Assembly: GCA_905331475.1 (NCBI GenBank)
Contig: CAJNYU010003362.1
Location: 95,208-159,207 of the forward strand
Length of the DNA: 64,000 nucleotides
Source: Rotaria socialis
Lineage: Eukaryota > Rotifera > Eurotatoria > Philodinida > Philodinidae
Direction of reading: 5' to 3'
The notes below the pieces were generated by a model. That model did no database searches, had not been told where the DNA came from, and saw nothing but the letters and a program-made list of their open reading frames with translations. Position 1 is the stretch's first letter, and each line of letters begins with the position of its first letter. Below, piece by piece: positions 12,573 to 22,386 of the stretch. A program made the translations under genes and the position numbers.

Positions 12573-15500
12573 TTGAGTTCATTCTTCATTGTACAAGATT
12601 TTTTCTATTACTCGACAAAGAAAACAAATGAATCTTTTTTCTCTTTAAAACTGGCAAATCATCTCATCAAACAAGACGACAAAACTACGAGATTGAACCA
12701 GAAAAACTGTGCTCTTTCATCCGTAGCAATACCAATAATAAATGGATCTCTATCAACAACATCATCGTCGTCACAATCAACAGATGAATCAATATTATCA
12801 ACATTAAATTTAACTAATATATCAAAAATTAAACGAAATTTATTTTCTCGTATGATATCATTTAGATATTTATCAAGTCATAAAACATCAATATATCGTT
12901 CTTATAATCTACGATCGTTTCAACTTGGACATGATCAATATTCTGTTGTTATACATTTTCTTGATGATACCGAACGAACATTTCATATTGACGTAAGTTG
13001 AAGAGATTTTTGAAATAAAAACAAACACAACTAAATTATGAATATTTTCATTTTCAAGCGTCGTTGTAAAGGCATTGATTTATTAAATGAAGTTTTTGAT
13101 TATTTGGAATTATCAGACGAAAGAAAATATTTTGGTTTACTCATTGAAGATCTAACACAAGATTTTGCCTATCGATGGTTAGATTCAACGAAAACACTGA
13201 AAAAACAATTAAAAACAAATATATTATCGTATCATCTTTATTGTAAAATACGATTCTTTGTTAAAGATCCAGCGAAACAAATCGACGATGAATTTACTAA
13301 ATATTTATGTGTTTTACAAATAAAAAAAGAATTATTAAGTGGTAAACTCTCATGCCAAAGATCAACAGCTGCTATTTTAGCTGGTTACATTATACAAAGT
13401 AAAGCGAATAGAATTAATTTTGCATAGTTTAACAACGATTATCTTCAGGTGAACTTGGTGATTATGATGTAAACAAACATCAAAAACGATATTTAAACGA
13501 TTTTCATTTTATACCATTTCAAAATTCAGATTTTGAAAATGAAATTCAAAAATACCATAAACTAAATAGGTAAGACTATTGACACTATCATTTATCAAAG
13601 GAAAGATCCTTATCAACAGTAGCTGATGGATTCAATCTGTCGGACTTTGACGTTTACTATGACATTGACCAGTTCAATATTATATACAAATCTTTGATTT
13701 TGTAAGAATGATTTATTTGCTTGCTCTTTTTATTAGAGGTCAATCGCCAGCTGATGCTGAAAATAATTATCTTCGAGTAGCTAGTTCGTTGGCTATGTAT
13801 GGCGTAGAACTACACAAAGCATCTGTTAAAGTAAGAACATCTTTTTTTTTAAATTCGAAATATTTATGTTCGAATGTGAAATTAAATTAGATATCAAATA
13901 CAAATAATAGTTTACACAAGTCTATTATTGAATTACATGTGGGTGTTTGTGCTATTGGAATATCGATTTTTCAAAATTCAATTAAGATTAATACCTTTTC
14001 TTGGTAAGAAAAATTAAATGCCCATGATTTGACAAGAATTTTTTGTTGTTGTTCTATTGGAATATAGGGATCAAATAACAAAAATATCATTTAAAAGACG
14101 AACATTCTATGTTCAACTGATTAAAAATCCCGTAAGTATTTAGTTTCATATTACATATAGTGCGAGAATCAATTGCAAATAGAAAACAATTAGTTTTTGT
14201 CCACAAAGATTTTTCTACTCCGGATAGATTTTTAAAAAAACGATTCATTAGAAATAATGAATAAGTTCGATTGCATTTCTATGGCATTTATATTTGAATA
14301 TTTTATTTTATTTTAGAATTCTTCCGATAACAATTCTATTGTATTTACATTACGTAATTATTGTTGTTGTAAATATTTATGGAAATCATGTGTTGATCAT
14401 CATACATTTTTTCGTTTCACATCCTTGCCAAAAGTCAACATTGTACAATTTATTAATAAATTTCGATTTCGGTTAAAATTTTTCTTTCATTTTAAAAATA
14501 AAACTTTCGAAATTTTATTTCAGTACGGATATTGTACCAAATGAATTAATAGCAAAACCAAACGAACAGAAACGAAAAAGATTCGAACGGTTCGCTCAAG
14601 ATTTTCTCATGTAAATTATTCTCGTCTACTAATTTAGAGTATCAAGCCGAAGAACAATGCGTACAATAGATGGTTCATCAACATTGCCGGCATCTTCCAA
14701 TCATCATAAATTCTTCATAACTAAAGGCGGCAATTTAAAAACAAGTTTGTTTCGCTCATCATCGAATGCATCACTAGGAAAATCGGAACCAATCGTTAAT
14801 AAAAAATCATCACTTCAATCAGAACCACCATCAAAGCCTCCACGAGATATTTCATCGATTAATACTATACTTACTGATGAGAATGAATTGAAACTCAAAA
14901 CTCCAGTACTAACTCCAAGTGATGATCAAGATAGGTAATTTAAAAAAAAGCTAACGCCTAGCTATATTTCTATGTTGCTCGAAAACAGCTAGGTGAAAGA
15001 CGAGAGAAATAATCTCTCGTTCACAATTGATGAAACAATAATCCTTTGATTTAGTAGAATTTAATTTGAAAAGAGCAATAGATGACCTCACTAAAGGCAT
15101 TTATTGACAACGATAACTTTCTTTCTTTAATTTAGTCTACAAATGTCAACTCAAAATCTCCTATTAAACGATTCATCTATTTCTTATGAAACATCATCTT
15201 TTGATCAACATGTAATCTTAATAAAAATAAAGCCCGATATCGATGGTCGATATGGTTTTAATATTAAAGTATAATCGTTTTTCTAATTCTTATTTAGAAC
15301 TGAAATCGATCAATTTGCTTCTTTTTTTAGGGAGGTACAGATAAACAAGCATCAATTATAGTTGCAAAAGTAGTAGCCAATACATCAGCAAGTCGAGCAT
15401 TACTTCATGAAGGTGATACTATCTTAGCAATTAATAATATTGATATTCGAAATTATTCGCATAATGAAGTAAATAAAATAAAATAAAAAAATATAGATTT

Positions 15501-16759
15501 CGTTTTTTTTTTTGGAAATATATTTAGATTATAAATATGATTCAAAATTCTCGTGAAAGACATTTGGGCGAATTAGAACTTCTTATAAAACCTTCTGATG
15601 AAACAAACTTACTAAAAAACTCATTGGAAATAATACGCAATGATATTTCACTCAATCATTTGATTGAACAATATCAAGTAAGATATTATTTCTACCTAAT
15701 CAATTCTTTTGATTTATTTCTAGACACTCGAACGTCAAAAAGATGGTTTTACTTTTGAAATTGCTCGTAGCCAAGATAATTATTATCGTAACCGTTATAA
15801 AGATGTATTACCTTATGATCAAACACGTGTTATACTGAAAACAAATTCAGAAAATGATTATATCAATGCAAGTTATATTAATGTAAGAAATTAGAATTTT
15901 CTTTTTGAGTTTCAAAATTTTATTCATATTTTCAGATGCCAATCAATTCAACCGATATCATTAATCGTTATATAGCTACTCAAGGACCATTGCCAATGAC
16001 ATGCGAACCCTTTTGGCGAATGATATGGGAACAAGAATGTACTTTAATTATAATGTTAACAACTTTATTTGAAAAGTAAGAAACGACTTATGAATGTTTA
16101 TTTCGAATGAATATTTTCCTCTTGCTTTTTTTCTAAATTTAGTGGTCGAATTAAATGTCATCAATATTGGCCAAATCTATTAGAAACAATTGATTTTGGT
16201 TCGTTTACAATTCGATGTAGTCGTGAAACGAATGAAAATGAATTTATCTATCGCGAACTTATAATTTTAAATAAGAAACAAAATCTAGAAAGGATTATTT
16301 ATCAAATACAATATGAAACGTGGCCGGATCATGATGTACCGAATAATTATGCTTCGTTTGTTGACTTCGTATTAGAAATTCGAGAATTAAGAAAAATGAA
16401 TAAACAAATTCCAATTCTGGTTCATTGCAGGTAGAATTTCGATTGGAATTTCAATGAGAGTTTTATGTTATTTATTTAGTGCTGGTATTGGTAGAACAGG
16501 TGTGCTAATATTAATGGAAACTGTCCTATGTCTAATTGAAGCAAATCAAGCAATATCTCCGCTGAATATTGTTCGACAAATGCGGGAACAACGTTTAGGA
16601 ATGATTCAAACAGCTGTAAAAAACAATTGAATTTATTGAAAGATTTATAAACAAAAAACTTTTTTTTTCAAATTTTAAATTTAGAGTCAATATCAATTTG
16701 CGTGTGAAGCAATACTCTATGCATACGATCATGGATTGATAGAAGTCAACAACAATTAA
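12573..16759 (+). CDS. PTPN4: FERM-PDZ protein tyrosine phosphatase (PTPN3/PTPN4 type)
   Basis: Seventeen exons: 12573-12992, 13059-13398, 13449-13569, 13737-13830, 13891-14003, 14068-14131, 14317-14471, 14524-14610, 14638-14934 (or from 14647), 15136-15268, 15331-15468, 15528-15677, 15724-15882, 15936-16075, 16143-16430, 16480-16615, 16685-16759; total 2910 nt, about 969 residues. The three FERM lobes are in exons 1-7 ([36 protein letters not shown]), the FERM-adjacent and Ser-rich linker in exons 8-9, PDZ in exons 10-12 ([10 protein letters not shown]), and PTP in exons 13-17: [17 protein letters not shown] loop TWPDHDVP, P-loop [10 protein letters not shown] (Cys nucleophile and Arg intact, split by an intron inside the Ser codon) and QTASQYQF. 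It should be an active membrane-cortex phosphatase. The true start is uncertain: 12573 is the longest frame, but ATG 12852 matches the usual family start better. PTPN3 versus PTPN4 cannot be separated by eye. Confidence 0.94.
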
Positions 16760-16935
16760 TTGACGATTTCCTTGGTTCTTTTACTTTTGCCTGTCAGATA
16801 CGTTAAAACTATGTGCTCAGCTAGAATTCAAACTTCTTATAACAGTGCCTTGTCGAACGAAAGTTTTTGTTTTTAATAAAATGTATTCATCATGTTTTTG
16901 TAATTGAATTATGTGATTTTTCTTTTTGTTTTGAA

Positions 16936-16962
16936 TTAATAATAATAATAATAATAATAATA
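16936..16962. repeat. (AAT)n microsatellite
   Basis: A short run of AAT/TAA trinucleotides between the phosphatase and DnaJ genes. Confidence 0.8.
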
Positions 16963-17118
16963 TATAGAAAATAAGAGAACGATGACTTTATGAAATCGTG
17001 ATATATTTTTGAGACTGCGATTTATAAAATAAACAACTATGTTATTCAATGATTTTGATTTTAGATGTGAGCATGAATTGATCAAAAAAAGTTTATTATT
17101 GCTCACTTTTATTATTTC

Positions 17119-18009
17119 ATGTCTAGTTATATTACTCGGTCTGTTGCCGGTTCTGTCAAACATCCCGGTACATCATTTTCTTGCTATTGCCTAATTCATC
17201 GACGTTTTTATGCGGATCAAAAAGCAATAAATCATTATGATGCACTTGGCATTGCTTCGAATGCTTCTAAGAAAGATATAAAAGCAGCTTTTTACAGTTT
17301 ATCAAAAAAACATCATCCGGATGTCAATCCTCAAGATAAAAATGCTGCACAGAAATTTAGTACCATAGCAAATGCTTATGATATATTAAGTGATCCAGTT
17401 AAACGACAAGATTATGACAATCAACTATCATCTCAAAAGTCGTCATCTGATCCCTATGTTACCTATGATCGAACAAGTACTTATGCACAACGAGCTCGTG
17501 CTCACCGTCCTTCATCATGGAAACCACCACAACCGCCATCGTCGAGTAATTCAAATGGAGGTTTTCCAGGAGCAGAAGGCGCATTTGGTAGCAGCCGCAG
17601 TACGAACTCTGGAACATTTGATAAACAATTTTATGATAGTGCATTCGGTCGATATCGTGGTCCAACGCCAAGTGGACGCTCGAATATATATGATTTTGAT
17701 GAGTTTTATCGTGTTCATTATGCGGATTTTAAATTTTGGGGTAGTTCAAGAAAAGAAGCACAAGAAAGAATGCGACGTCAACGACAACACGAAGAAAATC
17801 AACGTCAAGAAAAAGAAAATCGTAGTACTGTATCAAAAGTATCTTCATTAGCTATTTGGATTGGTCTTGGACTATTTCTTATAGTTGTATCAAGTGCATT
17901 ACATGATATGCATTTTCAACAACCTGTAGATGAACTTCGTACGAAATTTTATATTATTCCGAAGAAGTCGAAAAATCAATCGTTCGACGAATCGTCATCT
18001 AAATCTTAA
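17119..18009 (+). CDS. DNAJC30: mitochondrial J-domain protein, DNAJC30-like
   Basis: A single-exon 296-residue ORF. The N-terminus (about 1-32) lacks acidic residues and is rich in Ser, Arg and His, as in a mitochondrial presequence. A J domain follows (about 37-103: NHYDALGIASNASKKDIKAA, the HPD tripeptide at 66-68 within KKHHPDVN, then DILSDPVKRQDYD). A low-complexity Ser/Gly/Pro linker and a very charged, Arg/Gln/Glu-rich helix precede one membrane helix (about 241-261, LAIWIGLGLFLIVVSSAL) near the C-terminus. The J domain, presequence and C-terminal helix in this order match DNAJC30, an inner-membrane protein linked to respiratory-chain upkeep. The HPD motif needed to stimulate Hsp70 is intact. 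Another membrane-anchored DnaJ type is possible. Confidence 0.82.
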   Translation: MSSYITRSVAGSVKHPGTSFSCYCLIHRRFYADQKAINHYDALGIASNASKKDIKAAFYSLSKKHHPDVNPQDKNAAQKFSTIANAYDILSDPVKRQDYDNQLSSQKSSSDPYVTYDRTSTYAQRARAHRPSSWKPPQPPSSSNSNGGFPGAEGAFGSSRSTNSGTFDKQFYDSAFGRYRGPTPSGRSNIYDFDEFYRVHYADFKFWGSSRKEAQERMRRQRQHEENQRQEKENRSTVSKVSSLAIWIGLGLFLIVVSSALHDMHFQQPVDELRTKFYIIPKKSKNQSFDESSSKS

Positions 18010-18380
18010 TATACATACGTATGTTTTGTTTTCCTCTGTATTGAATAATATTAACTTGTAACTTATTTTTGTATTCGTGATGAAATAAATGAACTACCTG
18101 ATCTATTTTCTTGTTTATCTAAGTGAAAACTTTTCCTTCTAACTAATTTTTTTCCCTCTTACTAAGACTCTGATTGATCGACATAGATTAAATGAGCATC
18201 ATTGACACTGATATTCAATATTGTTGGATTTACATGAGCTGCAAAATTCATACAGTTCTCATGTAATTAGACAACCTTATGTTTTCTAGTGTTCCTTGAA
18301 TTTATGACAAAAATACTTAACTATGAGTCCAGCCCCTATGAGATTACAAGGACGATATTTTATTTTATATATTTCACGAC
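18010..18380. other. intergenic
   Basis: 3' flank of the DnaJ gene. It ends in the left copy (18373-18380) of the 8-bp target duplication of the next element. Confidence 0.5.
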
Positions 18381-19214
18381 TAGAGATGCGCGGGACCAGG
18401 TTTTTCTTGGTTCCGGTCCCGGTCTAGTCCCGATCGTATTACGGATGAATATACTATTTTCTTGGCTCCGGTCCAGATCCGGCAGATTTTTTTCAAACGG
18501 TCCCAGTTCCGGTAACTTTTCAGCGGTCCCGAAAGCCCGGTCCCGGTGGCTTTTTTAACTATAAAGATTTTATGGCTAACGAGTTCGGCTTAATATCATC
18601 TGAGTATAAGCGACATCTAACAATTATTAGAGCAACTGTTATTTCAAAAATTTCTTATAATCGTATCAGTGAAAAGGATGATTAATATCATTTAACCCGT
18701 GGTTGCTTTGTTTTAAATTCTTTATTCTCAATTCAATCGATAAAGGATCCTTGTCACATTTAATTCTTATCAATGTCTATTTCCACAACTAAAACATTTT
18801 TCGATAAACAAGAAGTGGAAGATTTGTATAGGAAAGTACGTGACTTTGAGTTGCTTATTTATTTATTTTTGATATTTCCGCTTTTTATTTTCGTTTATGT
18901 CGTTTTGCTTTATGCTATGTACATTTTTGTATTACTTGATATTAGTATGAAAATAATAAATTAATTTATGATGTACGGAAAATTCAATTTAAAAAAATGG
19001 GAACGTTAAAAATATCACAGATTTCAATTGCGGCCACGGCTCCGGTCATGGACCCGGTTAAATTTGGATTTTCAGCCCCGGTCCTTCTAAAATTTTAGAT
19101 TTTTCGGTCCCGGTCCCGGCCGCAGCCCCGGTAAAGCTCTATTTATTGGCTCCGGCTCCGGCTACGGGTACCGGATACCGGGTTCGGAACCGGAGCTGGT
19201 CCCGCACATCTCTA
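18381..19214. mobile_element. hAT-like non-autonomous DNA transposon (834 bp)
   Basis: Terminal inverted repeats: the left end is TAGAGATGCGCGGGACCA and the right end, reverse-complemented, is TAGAGATGTGCGGGACCA (17 of 18 match). Flanking 8-mers are TTCACGAC (18373-18380) and TTCACGGC (19215-19222), a target-site duplication with one mismatch. An 8-bp duplication and TAGAGATG-type ends are hallmarks of the hAT superfamily. Many GGTCCCGG / CCGGGACC copies cluster inside both ends (about 18410-18550 and 19035-19205), as expected for sub-terminal transposase-binding repeats. The AT-rich core has no transposase; a short ORF starting at 18773 is the only coding-like piece. It probably moved using a transposase supplied from elsewhere. 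Confidence 0.85.
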
Positions 19215-19559
19215 TTCACGGCGTATGTAATTCGCCGTTCTTTTGCTTAATTATAAGCAGATGGAATAAAAAAAACATAACTTTTGTGTTATGAAGATCC
19301 TCGATATTCTCATTTAGGATTATTTTCAATTATTATATCCAAATTTGTTTTTGTATAATTTTTATGAGCGCATATGACTTCATCTATATGTTGATTGCTT
19401 CAGTTCGAAGTCATGTTCATCGGCACACGATAACCTTTACGTATGAATGATTGTCTCATGTTAGTAAAAAAAGAGAGAGACCAAAAGAAATATCGATTCT
19501 ATGACCTTTCGATCCCCTTTGGGATATGAGTTAATTCAATGCTTATTTTTTTCATCTAA

Positions 19560-20159
19560 ATGAATTCTAGATTTATTATGGTGAAAACAAATAAAACTCA
19601 AAGTATTCTATATAGTCTTGATGAACTACGTCCGATACGATCATCTGTTGATCAATGCCGTACTCATCTAATGAAATTTATAGAACAATATAAATCCATG
19701 AATGTGTTAGATGTTGAAACACGCTTATTAAATCGTTGTGTATATAAAAATTGGAATGCCCGTCGTGCCGAACTTGGCATTCAAGCAAGCCGACGAACTG
19801 TTCGTTTACTTGAACAATTTCTATCGAAACGTGAACAACATCTTGAACAGATTCTCTCTGAATTCAAACCCGATCATGTTGAAATTCGTCTGCCATCACG
19901 TGGCACGCTCAATCAATTGCTTAATAGTCTAGAAGAATCATCACTTTTATTATCAAAAGTGAAACGTTTCTCGAAAGTAACTGTTGATCGATTAAGAGTT
20001 GAATGTAATCGAGCAAATTATGTTCATTATAATATATTAATGATGTCTCTTTGTTCAAGAATTTATTTCTTAGTTGTTGCTCTTGAAAAAAGCCAAAAAG
20101 AATTTTGTTTTAATGTTAAAAAATCAATTAAAATATTCAAAAAGAAAACTAAAGAATAA
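19560..20159 (+). CDS. NEPRO-like (nucleolus and neural progenitor protein N-domain) protein, tentative
   Basis: A 199-residue ORF, helical, basic and rich in Leu and Arg. The segment LLNRCVYKNWNARR followed by RRTVRLLEQFL resembles the YKNxNQFRR core of the NEPRO N-terminal domain, and a hydrophobic patch (YNILMMSLCSRIYFLVVAL) follows near residue 160, as in that family. NEPRO/RMP64 proteins act in RNase MRP/P assembly in the nucleolus. The predicted protein is much shorter than vertebrate NEPRO, so this may be the conserved domain only or an incomplete model (a second ATG is at 19578). The stop lies 20 nt before the ATG of the aminotransferase gene. The function is an inference from a short motif match. 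Confidence 0.42.
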   Translation: MNSRFIMVKTNKTQSILYSLDELRPIRSSVDQCRTHLMKFIEQYKSMNVLDVETRLLNRCVYKNWNARRAELGIQASRRTVRLLEQFLSKREQHLEQILSEFKPDHVEIRLPSRGTLNQLLNSLEESSLLLSKVKRFSKVTVDRLRVECNRANYVHYNILMMSLCSRIYFLVVALEKSQKEFCFNVKKSIKIFKKKTKE

Positions 20160-20168
20160 AACGATTCG

Positions 20169-20179
20169 TTACATTTCAG
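20169..20179 (+). promoter_or_regulatory. probable trans-splice (SL) acceptor between two close genes
   Basis: The sequence TTACATTTCAG sits directly against the ATG of the aminotransferase gene and only 10-20 nt after the stop of the NEPRO-like gene. A polypyrimidine-AG next to a start codon in so small a gap is what a spliced-leader acceptor in an operon looks like. Bdelloid rotifers are known to use SL trans-splicing. A cis-splice acceptor joining an upstream non-coding exon is the alternative. Confidence 0.5.
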
Positions 20180-22386
20180 ATGCCAGTATATCTTGATTAC
20201 GCTCGTTTTTTAAGTAAAGCTGCCACGCGCCGACAACCAAGTGCTATTCGTGAAGCTAGTAAACATTCATTTATTATTCTATCTACAATTGAATTCATTT
20301 AAATATTCATTGTTTTAGCCCAATTATTTGCACGATCGCCACCGACAACTATTAGTTTCGCATCAGGAAGTCCTAACACATCATTATTTCCTTTTAAAGA
20401 AGCAACAATTACTCTAATGTAAATTTCACTTTTTCTATTTTTGCTAGCTGTAAAAACGATTCAACTAACAATTTGTTTTTTTTTCTGTCTAGAGATGGCA
20501 CAAATATTCAATTGGATCCTTCGGCCATGTCGAAAGCATTGCAATATTTGCCTACACCTGGGTTTGTATTTTTTAGTATATATATTGATAGTTTTCCCCG
20601 CATGATTCATTAGTCTGGTTGATTATTAGACAAGCAGATTTATTAGACTGGTTAAAAAAATTACAAAATCGTTATCATTCTCCACGGGATTTTAAACGAT
20701 ATGATTTATGTATAACAAATGGCTCAATGGAAGGATTAGGCAAAGTTTTTGAACTGGTACTCAACCCTGGAGATTCAATTTTAGTTGATTCGCCTTGCTA
20801 TTCAGGATCTTTAGATTTTGTAAATTGTTCAAAAACACATAGTGTCAATTATTTTTTTCTATGCATTGATCTTTATCCTTAGCTTCGTGGCTTTGGTGCT
20901 GACATTGTTAGTATTGATACAGATTCCAATGGTATGAATGATAAGCACTTGAATGAAATTCTTTCGAATTGGCCAGAGACAAAAACGTTTCCTAAAGCTC
21001 TCTATACGATTCCGAATGGTTCAAATCCAACAGGAGCATCAATGAATTTCGAACGAAGAAAAACTATATATGAGGTTAAAAATATAGAAGAGAAATTTTA
21101 TTTTGGTAAAATTTTAATTTATTTAGATTGCTAAAAAATATGATCTTTTAATTATTGAAGATGATCCATATTATTTCTTACAATTTACAGTAAATAATTC
21201 AATAAATAATAAGAAATAGTTCTTCATAGAAAATAATTATAGAAACCAGAGCCATCATTTTTATCAATGGATATTGATGGTCGTGTCATTCGACTTGATT
21301 CCATGTCGAAAGTTCTATCAGCGGGGTAAGCGATTAAGTTCATTGGAGAGGAACAAAACAACAGCAAAATAATTTAATTTTTATGTTAGAATGCGTCTTG
21401 GTTTTGTTACTGCGCCCGTACCATTATGGCAAAAATTAGTTTATCATCAACAAGTAACAAGTATGCATGCAAGTTCGCTTTCACAAGTAAATGTTTTAAT
21501 GATCAATCACAAAGAAATTCCTAATCAAATTTTTCTCATTAGATGGTAGCATTGAAATTATTCGAAAAGTGGAATCTATCGGGATTCGATGAACACACAC
21601 AACGGTAGTAATCATTGAAAGTTTCTTTTGCTTTTTCAATTTAAACATTTTATAGAATTGCAAAATTTTATGAAAACCAGAAAACATTAATGGTTGACGC
21701 TATCAGTAAACATTTGAAAGGTATGTTTAACTAAAACATTTTCTAATAAAATTATGAAGTACCTTTTCGATTGTCTTAGAAAAGAAAATTCAATTAGAAG
21801 TTTTGAATCTTTTTTTAAATTCTCAATCTAGTATTTTTAGTAAAGAAGATTTTGAAGTATGTTAATATGAATCCATTATGGATGAATGTCAAGTGATACA
21901 AGATGACATTTGTCCCACACAATCAAGCACACATTTTTATAAGATGACCTTTTCATGATTTTTTTAATTGTTTAGCTAAGAAGTTTTTCTTGTCTAAAAA
22001 TATTTTCTTTATACGAGTTAGTCTAGTGTTATTGTATTCAGCTTAAAGTAATTAAGAATAATACATATTTAGATATGGTCACATTCAATGAGCCAACAGC
22101 TGGTATGTTTATATGGATAAAAATTCTTGGTATTCAAGATACAAGAAAATTAATCTATGAGAAAGCTCTTGCAAAGGAAGTATTACTTTTGCCTGGCAGT
22201 GCTTTTTTTGTTGATCAATCAAAATCTTATCCATTTGTGCGCGTTTCTTATTCACTGTGTACACCGGAACAAATGGAAACAGTAAAGCGATTTATTATTA
22301 TTATCTATTGATAAATTGATTGTGATTTTTTTTTATAGGGTATGACACGTTTTGGTAAAGTTCTTCGCGAAGAACTTGCTTGCTAA
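20180..22386 (+). CDS. AADAT: kynurenine/alpha-aminoadipate aminotransferase (AADAT/KAT II)
   Basis: Twelve exons: 20180-20258, 20319-20418, 20493-20561, 20630-20819, 20883-21074, 21127-21189, 21243-21325, 21390-21486, 21543-21604, 21656-21720, 22073-22281, 22339-22386; 1257 nt, 418 residues, close to the 425 of the human enzyme. Key stretches: SFASGSPNTSLFPFKEA, NPGDSILVDSPCYSG, IPNGSNPTGAS (NPTG motif), the cofactor-site run LIIEDDPYYFLQF, and DSMSKVLSAGMRLGF, in which the Lys is the pyridoxal-phosphate Schiff base. TAGMFIWIKILGI and LLLPGSAFFVD close the C-terminal domain. It transaminates kynurenine and alpha-aminoadipate with 2-oxoglutarate in tryptophan and lysine breakdown. There is no obvious presequence: MPVYLDYARFLSKAATRR is short and could be a weak mitochondrial signal or the true mature start. 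All catalytic motifs are intact. Confidence 0.95.
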
